64,000 nt of DNA from DAOTUB01 sp034437455. Its GTDB lineage: Bacteria; Chloroflexota; Anaerolineae; B4-G1. Position 1 is the first letter of the stretch. Every line of letters begins with the position of its first letter. Positions 28,887 through 37,701 of the stretch are shown one piece after another. The DNA is taken from positions 1-64,000 of the forward strand of contig DAOTUB010000371.1 in NCBI GenBank assembly GCA_034437455.1, read 5' to 3'. The position numbers were made by a program, and so were the translations under genes. The notes beneath the pieces are model-generated. The model had not been told where the DNA came from. It made no database searches and saw nothing but the letters and a program-made list of their open reading frames with translations.

Positions 28887-31800
28887 CTATTCCTCCCCCT
28901 GTAGCAGCACAGTTCTGTAGGGGTCTGCGCCCTCGGGCGCAGGTTCCTCTCCAACGGTCTCGCCGGCGTCGCCTGGAGAAACCTTCATCTCAATCGCCGC
29001 CGATTCTGCGCCCAGCACGCGGCCCAACTCTCGCACGGTGGTTCTGAGGATCGTATCCGGATCCAGGGAGGCTCGCACCTGTCCCGAGATCTCGCCGACC
29101 AACCGCTCGCGGGCGGCGCGGCGTTGCGCCTCATCCAGGAGCCGCAGGTTCTCGGCTGCCAGCGCCATGCGCTCGGCAATCGCCTCGACGAAAGTGATCT
29201 CGTCGTTCGTCCATTGGCGCGCGCCGTCATCGTCGTGGATACCCAAGGCGCCAATGATGGCGCCTCGGAGCATGATGGGCGTAACCAAGGCAGAACGGTC
29301 TTGTCCATCACCGGTCAACACGATCGCGCCTTGTTGCTCCGTCGCCTGCTGGATCTCGGGCAGAACCCCATCTCCCAAAGGCGCGGCGCCTGGGTGTTCG
29401 GTCTCGTAGCTGGTTGCTCTGGCGGTTTGCAGGTACTCTGTCCACGCCTGTTCCAGGTAGCGGCGATGGGTGTCCTCTACCTCCTTCAGCGCCACCTGGA
29501 TCTGTTCGAACAGGCGACGGTTCTCAATCGCCGCAGATAGAAGGGAAGCCGTCTGAAGCAACAGGTTTCCGTCTCGTTGTGTGAAGGCGCCCGGACGATC
29601 GCTGGCTACATTCAACGTACCGATCACCTGCCCACCCGCAAACAAGGGGGCGCTGACCGTGGAACGGATGCCCTGTTGAGCCAGGTCAATGAGATCGACA
29701 AAGTCGCTGGCCAGGGTATCGGGATTGATGAGCAAGCGATTCTCCCGCGCCACCACCCCAATCGCCGTCCCTTCGACCGGTAGTTGCGCGCCCACCGGAA
29801 AGGCGCCGTCTTTGCCCCGCAGCGCCAGAACCCGAAAACTATCCCCTTCGTCGGTGAGCAAAGCCACGCTGGCCCGCGAGGCGCCAAAGACCTTGCCGGT
29901 CGTCACGGAGGCGATGGTAAAGATTTCGTCGAGGCTCGTCGCCTGCCCCAACTGCTCGCTCATCTCATTCAGCAGGGTCAAACGGCGCGCCTGATCCTCA
30001 GTTTCGTTCAGCACAGTTTGAGTCCGCTCGAACAAGCGGGCATTTTCGACGGCGTTGGCCAATTGATTGGCCATGGACTGAAACACCGCGATGTTCTCCT
30101 CATCGAAAGCAGCCTCGTGGGCCGATTGGATGGTCAGCGCGCCGATGGTCTTGCCGCGACTGACGAGCGGGAGCGCCAACTCGGTGCGCGTCCGTGGCAG
30201 CAGCGGGTTCTCGAAACGCACGGCTTCCTCGCCCACGTCCAGCGCAATACGGGCCTCGCCCGTAGCCACGCACTGGCCGATCATCGAATCACCGCCCACT
30301 TTCAGCCTGTGGCCCTGCTCGACCATCTGTCGCCCGGCCTCGCCCGTGCCCGCCTGCAACACCGCCCACGTCCCGCTCTCGTCCACCAGGAACAACCCGG
30401 CATAGTAGAGATCGAACCGCTCGCGGGCCAAGTCTACCACTTGCAGGATCAAGACGTCTGGGTCGAGAATACTGCTGGCCGCGCGCGAAACCTCGGCGGC
30501 GGTCTGAAATTGGAGCGAGCGGCTCTCTACCTGCTGGACGAGCATCGCTCCATGCAGCGCGCTGCCGATCTGCTCTCGCAGCGCCACGTACGTCGCCCGG
30601 TCTGCCGGACCCGGCTCGAACAAAACAAAGCCTATCTGCTTCTCTCGAAAGTAAAGCGGCTCGACCCGAAACTCGTATCGCCTGTCCCGAGGCAACAGAT
30701 CATTGGGGAGCAATTGACGAGCAGGGAAATAACGCTGCTCTTCCAGCTTCACACGCTCTCGTTCGTCGTAGGCCAGGATCAGCCGCGCCCACTCGGTTGG
30801 CGACCGCGGATCCTGGTACAAAGAGAGGTAACAACTTGAAATCCCCAATTTTGGCAGTTCCTGGGCCAGCGCATCGGTCAGGTTTTCCATATCGTACGCG
30901 GTGATCAGCGCCTGGCCGATCCGACGCAGCACTTGAGCCTGTTGCATCGCCTGGTTTCGCCGTTGTACCTCCACCCGCCGCGCCGTCTCGCCGATCAGAA
31001 CCTGGGCCTGTTGCCAGAGATCCTCCGCCCGGGATATGTCCCGATTATCAACCAGATAAGGCAATGTGTGTCGGCGCAGTGCAGACACCACACCCTGCCA
31101 GGCGATCACGGCGTCTCCTGTCGCTGTGACCTGGCGCAATATCTCGTTTAGCGTGGAAGCAAAAGTCCCTGATGGCGCTGAACCGCTCAACTCGGTTGCA
31201 AAGGCGTTCAGCAGTTTCTCGGCCCACGTAGGGTCCGGTTTCGTGATGGGGTCCTGCAACGGTTGCATCATCGCCGCGAGGATCTCATCCCGATGCGCAG
31301 AAGGGGGCGATTCCGCTCTCTCAACCACATCGGCCACAGTTCCAACAGCGGCCCGCGCCACCGTAGTAGAGGGACAGCCGCACGACTGACGCACGACGAG
31401 GTTCGATGACAGGCGCACCTGCTCTGGTACCCGCTCACCCGCCAACAGGGCGAGCACCATCTCGACCGCCCGCTCGCCCGCCTCAAACCATTGAGCGTAT
31501 ACCGACGTCAAAGGGGGTGTATAATCCGCCCCCTCATTGTCGAACCCCACGACGGCCACATCCTCCGGAATCCGCATACCTCGCGCCTGCAAGCTCTCTA
31601 TCGCCGCCATAGCCGCCTCATCCGTGACCGCCACCAGAGCGTCAAAATCGACCTGGCGTTCGTCGAGCAACTGGCTTATCGCTGCCTCGCCTGCAGGGCC
31701 GCCGAAACCGCCCACCACGACGAGTTCGCTATCAAAGATAAGGCCATGTCTGGACAAAGCGTCGACGTACGCGCGATACCGTTCCTCCGCCTCTGGGTTT

Positions 31801-32255
31801 CCCTCGGGTCCTCGAATGCAGGCGATGCGGCGGCAGTCGTGCGCTTCGATGAGGTGAACCACCGCCTCATATGTGCCCTGATAGTTGTCTACCAGCACAC
31901 TGGGGATGCCCTCCACCAACCCGATGCTGACGACAGGCAAAGGATGATATTGTTCACAAAAGGTCTTGATCCCGGCAGCGTCCATGTAATGCCCAATATA
32001 ATCGCTCCAGATCACCAGTCCATCCACATTTTCCGCGCCCGCCAGGTCGGCGAGGACGTTAGCCTGAGCGTCAAACCCGTGGGGCGAGCGCAGTTCGCCG
32101 CACGAAAATCCGATCAAGTTCGCGTCGTGGTTGCGGGCCACAGCCGCCGCCCGATTCCAAAACATGCCCATCAAGCCCAACAAGCCAATGGTCGGACGTT
32201 TGTTGGGCGACCTTGGATGCATCCGCTGGCCTTCTCCCGCGTGCTTATCTTCCAT
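28887..32255 (-). CDS. LacI-type sugar-binding fold fused to GAFs, with C-terminal cap
   Basis: I place the start at ATG 32255, nine bases after GAGGAG (1122 residues); longer frames exist upstream. Residues of about 20-310 form a LacI/GalR-type periplasmic-binding fold (PTIGLLGLMGMFWNRAAAV, GLVIWSDYIGHYM, VLVDNYQGTYEAV, VAVVGFDNEGADYTPPLTSV). The helix-turn-helix is missing, and RQSCGC follows, as in other signal-protein fusions of this fold. No signal peptide is present, so sensing is cytoplasmic. Then come a helical stretch, a divergent GAF (SSCYLSLYQDPRSP), a GAF with RFDLYYAGLFLVDE and SMIGQC, a third GAF (GASRASVALL), a shortened GAF with YLEQAWTEY, and the cap RRAARERLVGEISGQVR. It probably detects a sugar or nucleoside-like ligand. 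The start overlaps the preceding gene by 11 bases. Confidence 0.85.
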   Translation of the reverse strand: MEDKHAGEGQRMHPRSPNKRPTIGLLGLMGMFWNRAAAVARNHDANLIGFSCGELRSPHGFDAQANVLADLAGAENVDGLVIWSDYIGHYMDAAGIKTFCEQYHPLPVVSIGLVEGIPSVLVDNYQGTYEAVVHLIEAHDCRRIACIRGPEGNPEAEERYRAYVDALSRHGLIFDSELVVVGGFGGPAGEAAISQLLDERQVDFDALVAVTDEAAMAAIESLQARGMRIPEDVAVVGFDNEGADYTPPLTSVYAQWFEAGERAVEMVLALLAGERVPEQVRLSSNLVVRQSCGCPSTTVARAAVGTVADVVERAESPPSAHRDEILAAMMQPLQDPITKPDPTWAEKLLNAFATELSGSAPSGTFASTLNEILRQVTATGDAVIAWQGVVSALRRHTLPYLVDNRDISRAEDLWQQAQVLIGETARRVEVQRRNQAMQQAQVLRRIGQALITAYDMENLTDALAQELPKLGISSCYLSLYQDPRSPTEWARLILAYDERERVKLEEQRYFPARQLLPNDLLPRDRRYEFRVEPLYFREKQIGFVLFEPGPADRATYVALREQIGSALHGAMLVQQVESRSLQFQTAAEVSRAASSILDPDVLILQVVDLARERFDLYYAGLFLVDESGTWAVLQAGTGEAGRQMVEQGHRLKVGGDSMIGQCVATGEARIALDVGEEAVRFENPLLPRTRTELALPLVSRGKTIGALTIQSAHEAAFDEENIAVFQSMANQLANAVENARLFERTQTVLNETEDQARRLTLLNEMSEQLGQATSLDEIFTIASVTTGKVFGASRASVALLTDEGDSFRVLALRGKDGAFPVGAQLPVEGTAIGVVARENRLLINPDTLASDFVDLIDLAQQGIRSTVSAPLFAGGQVIGTLNVASDRPGAFTQRDGNLLLQTASLLSAAIENRRLFEQIQVALKEVEDTHRRYLEQAWTEYLQTARATSYETEHPGAAPLGDGVLPEIQQATEQQGAIVLTGDGQDRSALVTPIMLRGAIIGALGIHDDDGARQWTNDEITFVEAIAERMALAAENLRLLDEAQRRAARERLVGEISGQVRASLDPDTILRTTVRELGRVLGAESAAIEMKVSPGDAGETVGEEPAPEGADPYRTVLLQGEE

Positions 32256-34107
32256 TCCCATCATCTCCTCTACCCGCTCGCCCGTCGCCCCCCGGTAAAC
32301 GCAGAGAGGATTCGGCGCCCAGGCGCACGTAAACGCGCGAACCTCCCAGAGCACGGTTCAATTCCTCCGCCATGATGTGCATCAGAGCCTGCATATCCGT
32401 AGCTTGCTGCATCCGGTTTGCGATCTCGCCGATCAGTTGTTCCCGAACGGCGCGACGCTGGGTCTCGTCCATCAAGCGCAGGGTTTCGATGGTCAACGCG
32501 GTCTGCTCAGCAACGGTTTCCGCCAAGGAGATCTCTGCCGCCGCCCACGGCCGTTGACGGCGCGCCTCGTGCAGCGCGATCGTGCCTATGACCTGCCCCC
32601 GCAATTTCAGGGGAATCACCAATGCGGTCTGGGAGACCCTGTCCTGCGGTTTTAGAGAATGCAGGGGAGTGGTCTCGTCATCGTCGCCTGGCTCAAGCTC
32701 GAAACTGTCCACGCTCACCGTCTGGCCGCTCGCCATCGCCTGGCGACGGGCCTGGTGCAAGGGGCCGTCGCCACCGGGGGAAGTGTAGGCCCCCGCGGGG
32801 CTATGCCGGGAGTAATCAATTCGAGCCACCGGCTTTGTGTCCAGCAATTCTCTCCATTCCCGACGCAGGTAACGCTGGTGGGCAGCCTGCACTTCTTCCA
32901 GCGCGGTCTCCGTCTGACTGAAAAGCCGAGCGTTGTCAATCGCCAAGGCCACTTGATCGGCCATCGTTTGCAGGAGAGCGATATCGGCTTCTTCAAAGGC
33001 CTCCTCTTGGGTGCTATGCACACTCAGCGCTCCCAGGACACGGCCGCGCGAGCGCAGTGGCAGCGCGATCTCGGATCGCGTGTTCGGCATGGACAGCGCG
33101 TCCAGCTGCACCGTGTTCTCTGCGATGTCCAGCGCGACGTGGGACTGCTGATGAACGATGCACCAGCCCACTGCGGATGTCTCGGCCAGTTCCAGCTTAT
33201 AGTCCATCTCCAGCAGTAGCCGGCCAGCTTCGCCGGTGGCGGCTTTCAACTCGGCAAACGGGCGATCAGAGTCGGCGTCGCCGATGTCCGCATCAGCGTC
33301 ATCGAGCAGGAACAGACCGACGTAATACACACCTAGCAAGCTGAATCCCTCCTGGATCCGGTTGACCGCCTCGGTGAACAAACGCTCTGGGTCCAGGATG
33401 GACGAACCCGCGTGGGCAATCTCGGCCGTCGTCCGCAACTGAGAGGCATGTCGGCGCAACTGCTCCGTCGTCTCCTCCAGTTCCTGGGTTCGCGTTTTTA
33501 ATTGTTGATTGGCTGTGACCGCCCCTGCCAGCGCCTCCAGCCAACTCCGGTTGGATGACCATAATATCAGGACCAGAATAGCCACTATGAGGAAGAAAGA
33601 AGCTCCCTCACCGATCCACAAGTCCAATGCCTCAGGGTCTTCAGGTTCCATCAACATAGGTGTGATCCATCTCTGACTAAAGACAATGGCGCAGAGAACA
33701 TAAGTCAAGACACTGACAATCCCAGCCCAGATGCCGGGGCGGTGGCCTAGCAGAAGAAAAGTCAGGGCAGGAAATAGCAACAACCAAACCCGTCCACTGC
33801 CAGACAATCCACCGCGATAAAAGATAAATAGGCTCAAGAAATAGGTAATCAAGAGCGGGAACGCGGCCCCAATGCGATACTCCAAGTTGCGCCAGGCCCA
33901 GGGAATCAACGCCATCAGCCAACCAATGGCAAAAGGTGCTATCTGGGCCAATTGCTCCAGCGCGCTCAGCCCCTTCGGCAGCGAGACATAGGTCAAGATC
34001 ATCGCGATCAGGCCGCCGATCACCGCAATCAGCAACAGGCCATTCAGAAATACGACGCGGCTGCGCTGGATTTCAGCGTTCCAATCCGGCATGGTTTTCG
34101 TGCTCAT
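32245..34107 (-). CDS. Multi-TM GAF sensor with C-terminal cap
   Basis: This 620-residue protein has five to six hydrophobic helices in the first 200 residues (for example VVFLNGLLLIAVIGGLIAMI and FFLIVAILVLILW), resembling MASE-like integral sensory domains. A coiled segment (KTRTQELEETTEQLRRHASQ) leads into a GAF (GVYYVGLFLLDD) with AVGWC at the conserved Cys position. A shortened GAF beginning YLRREWREL follows, then the cap RRAVREQLIGEIANRMQQ with GGSRVYVRLG. ATG 34107 is preceded by GGAGAGTGTCG; a GTG two codons upstream is possible. It has no transmitter. Confidence 0.83.
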   Translation of the reverse strand: MSTKTMPDWNAEIQRSRVVFLNGLLLIAVIGGLIAMILTYVSLPKGLSALEQLAQIAPFAIGWLMALIPWAWRNLEYRIGAAFPLLITYFLSLFIFYRGGLSGSGRVWLLLFPALTFLLLGHRPGIWAGIVSVLTYVLCAIVFSQRWITPMLMEPEDPEALDLWIGEGASFFLIVAILVLILWSSNRSWLEALAGAVTANQQLKTRTQELEETTEQLRRHASQLRTTAEIAHAGSSILDPERLFTEAVNRIQEGFSLLGVYYVGLFLLDDADADIGDADSDRPFAELKAATGEAGRLLLEMDYKLELAETSAVGWCIVHQQSHVALDIAENTVQLDALSMPNTRSEIALPLRSRGRVLGALSVHSTQEEAFEEADIALLQTMADQVALAIDNARLFSQTETALEEVQAAHQRYLRREWRELLDTKPVARIDYSRHSPAGAYTSPGGDGPLHQARRQAMASGQTVSVDSFELEPGDDDETTPLHSLKPQDRVSQTALVIPLKLRGQVIGTIALHEARRQRPWAAAEISLAETVAEQTALTIETLRLMDETQRRAVREQLIGEIANRMQQATDMQALMHIMAEELNRALGGSRVYVRLGAESSLRLPGGDGRAGRGDDGNGR

Positions 34108-34128
34108 CGACACTCTCCGATTTTCGCT

Positions 34129-36396
34129 TTATTCCTTCATCAGCGATCCGACGTTCAATTCGATAGAAACGTGGGGCACTTCCAGTGCCTCCGCAAGCCC
34201 CTCTGCCGTCGTCTGCAAGGCCCGCTCTATATCGGTGGCTTGACGGGTGCGATCCACGATCTGGCGAGTCAACTGCTCCCATTCGGCGCGGCGCTGCGCC
34301 TCTTCCAACAATCGAGTGCGCTCCAGCGCCAGCGCCGCCTGATCGCTCAGAACTTCGTAGACGCGCAAGGCAGCGTCCGAGAAGGGGCCAGGAATCTCGC
34401 GCAGCACCACCACCTGTCCAATCACTCTCTCTCCCACGCGCAGAGGGATATTGACCAGAGAGCGAACGTAGGTGGCCTCAAAAACCCGGCGCGCGCTCTG
34501 GGGCAGGCGCCCATCATGCTCGACATCGGTTACCGTCCAAAAGCTGCTGACCAACTCGAAAGGAAAAGGACTTTCCGAGATCGGAAGCCGCCCCCCCGGC
34601 TGGAACTGGGGCAATCGTTCCTTTCGCCACACGCTCAAATACAAAAGCGCGTCCGGTTCTCCTGTCGGTAAATATTCAAACTGCACCACGAGACATCCAT
34701 CCACCCCCGTCTCGGCCACCGAGTCCACAATCGCATCGGCTACCTCGTGAGTCGTCGTCGCTGTGGTCAAGCGGCGGCTGACGCGATAGATGGGGCTGGT
34801 CACCTCCAGCCGGGCCGCTTCCTGCGAGACCTGGCGGGCGTTATCGAGGGCCACGGCGATCTGGTCCGCCACACTTTGTAACACCCGCGCGTCTTCTCCG
34901 TCAAAAGCCGCCTCCTCGGTCGACTGAATATCCAAAACCCCCAACAGTCGCTCGCCGACGGCGATAGGGAGGGCCACCTCGGAGTGAGTGTAGGGAAGGA
35001 GCGGGTTGTCAAAGCTGACCGCATCCGCGCCCACATCCAGGGCGATGTGTGACCGGCGATGAAGGGCCGTCCGGCCAACCAGGCTGGACTCTCCCACTCG
35101 CAGGCGATGGCCTATAGCCACCATCTGCGCACCCGCTTCACCGGTCGCTTCGTTGAGCACGGCCCACTCCCCACTCTCATCTATCAAAAAGATACCGACT
35201 TGATAAAAACCAAAGCGATCGTGGAGCAACTTGACCGCCTTGCGCAACAGTGGCTCTACATCAAGGATGGAGGAGATGGCCCGTCCCACGTCGGCGCCGG
35301 CCTCCAATTGCGCCGCTCGCCGTCGAAGATCGTAATTTACCTTCTGGAGCGCGCGGGTCTGCCCCTCCAACATCGTTTTGTGAGCTTCTGCTTCCTGGAG
35401 CTGTTGGTGATTGCGAGCCAGGGAATCGGCGAGACGGGGCATTAGATAAATCTGCAACGCCACCAAAAAAGCGCCTACGATAAAAAACACCGCGCCGATT
35501 CTCAACCAATCTATCAGATTGATCGGCTGAGGCGTCGGGAGGACGACAAGGCCGGCCGAAAAGACCCAGGCAAAAACAGCCAACGTCAAGACAGCGAGAA
35601 TCAAAGCAATGATGCCACTCCGCCGACCGAGGAAAAGTACCGCCGCAAGAGGAAGCGCTAACAAAAAGAGCTGTCCGTTGCCGCTCTGCCCGGCGGTGGA
35701 CAGCTCAAGGATTCCCAGCCCGTAGAGCAGGCTCAAGACAACGCCAACCTGGATATCATAGGCGACATTGAGCCAGAAGGTAACCAGGACCAAGATGGCA
35801 TAGACCCCCACGTATATCGGAATCAACTCCACTCGACCGAGCGTATAGGCATTGTAAGAACCAACCACGACCGCCAGGCCTCCAACGATGAGGACGACGC
35901 GAAGCACTTGTCGAATCAATTGTCGCCGCCAGGTCTGCAAATTCTCTGAGATTGGAACCTTTTGGGGGACGGGCGTTACGGCTTCCCGCGCCGGGGGCTC
36001 GGGCTGGGGTAGCACAACCGCCGGCTCAGGCAGCGGTTCCTCTGCTGGCGGCGGCAAAGGCTCGGTCTCGATCCGCGGTTCAGGCAACGGCTCTTCCGCC
36101 GGAGGCTCGGCCCGGGGCAGCACGACCGTCGGCTCGGGCAATAACTCTTTTTCTGGAGACAAGGGCGGGATAGCCTCTGGCTCAGGTAGCAACTCTTCCG
36201 CCGATGGTGGAGCCAGGGGCCTGGTTTCTTCCTCCACTTCAGGCAACGGCTCCTCCACCGGAGGCTCGGGGGGGACAATGTCTGGTTCAGGCAGGGGTTC
36301 TTCCGGGGGCACAGGCGCTCTCTCGCCCTCCGGCGTCGGTGGCGCAAAGTCGGAGAACAACTCGTCCAGAGAATACCTCAGTTTATCTTCACTCAT
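34129..36396 (-). CDS. Six-TM GAF sensor with ParA-locus N-terminal peptide and C-terminal cap
   Basis: This 755-residue sensor is the first in the block. ATG 36396 follows GGAGAAGGGGAG. The N-terminus MSEDKLRYSLDELFSDF is followed by PPTPE and a Pro/Glu-rich, probably disordered region with repeats such as EEPLPEP (to about residue 160). Six hydrophobic helices (about 165-345) come next, then a coiled segment, GAF1 (FGFYQVGIFLIDES, SSLVGRT), GAF2 (DGCLVVQFEYLP) and the cap RRAEWEQLTRQIVDRTR. The first 23 residues are nearly the same as those of the small protein encoded just upstream. Since the gene before that is parA, I infer that this peptide contacts ParA or a ParA-bound partner. It has no transmitter. 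Confidence 0.85.
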   Translation of the reverse strand: MSEDKLRYSLDELFSDFAPPTPEGERAPVPPEEPLPEPDIVPPEPPVEEPLPEVEEETRPLAPPSAEELLPEPEAIPPLSPEKELLPEPTVVLPRAEPPAEEPLPEPRIETEPLPPPAEEPLPEPAVVLPQPEPPAREAVTPVPQKVPISENLQTWRRQLIRQVLRVVLIVGGLAVVVGSYNAYTLGRVELIPIYVGVYAILVLVTFWLNVAYDIQVGVVLSLLYGLGILELSTAGQSGNGQLFLLALPLAAVLFLGRRSGIIALILAVLTLAVFAWVFSAGLVVLPTPQPINLIDWLRIGAVFFIVGAFLVALQIYLMPRLADSLARNHQQLQEAEAHKTMLEGQTRALQKVNYDLRRRAAQLEAGADVGRAISSILDVEPLLRKAVKLLHDRFGFYQVGIFLIDESGEWAVLNEATGEAGAQMVAIGHRLRVGESSLVGRTALHRRSHIALDVGADAVSFDNPLLPYTHSEVALPIAVGERLLGVLDIQSTEEAAFDGEDARVLQSVADQIAVALDNARQVSQEAARLEVTSPIYRVSRRLTTATTTHEVADAIVDSVAETGVDGCLVVQFEYLPTGEPDALLYLSVWRKERLPQFQPGGRLPISESPFPFELVSSFWTVTDVEHDGRLPQSARRVFEATYVRSLVNIPLRVGERVIGQVVVLREIPGPFSDAALRVYEVLSDQAALALERTRLLEEAQRRAEWEQLTRQIVDRTRQATDIERALQTTAEGLAEALEVPHVSIELNVGSLMKE

Positions 36397-36808
36397 GGCT
36401 CCCCTTCTCCTGCTCACGCCCGCCATTCACAAGTCGGCGTCTGCGGATTCCAATCGAACGTCTCGCAGAATCGGCACGCCCTTGTCCATCCATATTCTCC
36501 GAAGCGAGATCGCGCCACCCGGCGCGCCAGGTGCTGATGTTATCCTCCGGGGAAGAATCGTCCTCCTGGCTGACCACTTCACCCTCGTCGCCGTTTTCTC
36601 TCTGTTCAGATGGCGCTTCTTTTTCTGGTAGAGATTCAACCGCGTCGTGACTTTGTTCGGGAGGCGTCGGCTCTTTTGGGGTATCCTCTCCTGTGCGGGC
36701 ATCATCTCCAAAAGGCGCGTGCGACGGTTCAGCCTCGACCTCCGGCGTCGGCGGCGAAAAATCAGAAAATAACTCGTCCAGAGAGTGTTTCAACCGGTCT
36801 CTACTCAT
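36389..36808 (-). CDS. Small acidic protein sharing the sensor's N-terminal peptide, next to parA
   Basis: This 139-residue protein begins MSRDRLKHSLDELFSDF then SPPTPE, matching the following sensor at most of the first 23 positions. An acidic, low-complexity middle follows, and a patch EDNISTWRAGWRDLASE resembles SENLQTWRRQLIRQ of the sensor just before its first membrane helix. The last 30 residues are basic (RRSIGIRRRRLVNG) with no membrane helix. It overlaps parA by ATGA (36805-36808) and the sensor start by eight bases. It may be a free ParA-binding partner (ParB-like in role only), a competitor of the membrane sensor, or a decayed duplicate of the sensor's tail. I did not recognise any named family. 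Confidence 0.72.
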   Translation of the reverse strand: MSRDRLKHSLDELFSDFSPPTPEVEAEPSHAPFGDDARTGEDTPKEPTPPEQSHDAVESLPEKEAPSEQRENGDEGEVVSQEDDSSPEDNISTWRAGWRDLASENMDGQGRADSARRSIGIRRRRLVNGGREQEKGSHE

Positions 36809-37677
36809 TGGCTCCCCGCTTCTATATTCACTCCCGCGTGCTCCGGCATAGGGACGATAGGTATAACTTCCTGCTCCTGTTCACCCGCTTTCTGCACGGC
36901 AGCCCCATCATCAGGCGACAGGCCAGTCATCAGTTCCTGGGCCAGAGCGTGATATTGGAGGGCGGCTCGCGTCTTGGGCGCGTACTTGGTGATTGGCAGC
37001 GCAAAAGCCGGACTCTCTCGCAGCCGCGTATCTATCTGGATAATGGTCTGGAAAAGAGCAGTAGAAAAGTGATTCCGCAGATATTCCAGGATCATGGGAT
37101 GGATTTTGTTACGCATGTCGAACATGGTCGCCAGCAGCCGATAGCTGAGTTGGGGATTCGTCTTGCGCCGTATCAGGCTCACCATCTCCAGCATCTGGCG
37201 GAGCGACTGCACAGAGTAATATTCGCACTGAACCGGGATTATGATCAAATCGGCCACCGTCAGGGCGTTGATCGTCAGCGTCCCAAAGGTCGGGGGACAA
37301 TCTATCAAGACGACGTCGTAGAGTTCGTGGCGCGTGTGATCGAGACTCGTCTTCAGCCGATACTCGTACCCGGGGCGGTTGTAAAGGATCTTGTTCAAGA
37401 CGACGAGCTCGCGATTCGCCGGCGCCAGGTCCAGGCCATACACGCTGGTCTCGTGGCTGACGGCGACCAAAGAGCTTTGCCCCAGCAACGCATCGCCCAC
37501 CGTGCGACGCAACGTCTCTGGTTCGATGCCCAGAGAAGAAGTCAAATGGGCCTGGGGATCCAGGTCTACCAACATCACCAACTGGCCCTGCTCCGCCAGA
37601 CTGCCCCCCAGAGACAGGCAGGTGGTCGTCTTGGCCACACCGCCTTTACTGTTGGCTACTGCGATCACTCTGGTCAT
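36805..37677 (-). CDS. ParA/Soj-family ATPase
   Basis: This 290-residue ATPase has the deviant Walker A motif KGGVAKTT (11-18), in which the usual second Gly is Ala. LVDLDPQAH gives the Walker A' Asp40, and DVVLIDCPPT gives Walker B Asp126. The IPVQCEYYSVQSLRQML segment is typical of Soj-like proteins. A roughly 40-residue polar tail follows the core. Such ATPases form nucleoid-bound gradients that move or space cargo such as plasmids, origins, chemoreceptor clusters or carboxysomes. No parB or parS site was seen here. Position between a kinase gene and sensor genes suggests the cargo is the sensory array. It starts about 24 bases after the kinase gene. Confidence 0.92.
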   Translation of the reverse strand: MTRVIAVANSKGGVAKTTTCLSLGGSLAEQGQLVMLVDLDPQAHLTSSLGIEPETLRRTVGDALLGQSSLVAVSHETSVYGLDLAPANRELVVLNKILYNRPGYEYRLKTSLDHTRHELYDVVLIDCPPTFGTLTINALTVADLIIIPVQCEYYSVQSLRQMLEMVSLIRRKTNPQLSYRLLATMFDMRNKIHPMILEYLRNHFSTALFQTIIQIDTRLRESPAFALPITKYAPKTRAALQYHALAQELMTGLSPDDGAAVQKAGEQEQEVIPIVPMPEHAGVNIEAGSQ

Positions 37678-37701
37678 CGTACCCCCTCGTCAATACGAAT
37701 C

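Noticed and set aside
35980..36330. Tandem DNA repeats as a satellite
   Set aside because: They encode the Pro/Glu-rich N-terminal tail of the first sensor, in frame and variable in length.
7106..36396. Phytochrome-type bilin-binding GAFs
   Set aside because: No PAS-GAF-PHY order and no DIP or SxxxC-type chromophore motifs were seen; the conserved Cys in some GAFs is at a different place.
36805..37677. Plasmid or chromosome partition parAB locus
   Set aside because: No ParB, no parS palindrome and no replication genes nearby; the gene is embedded in a sensory operon.
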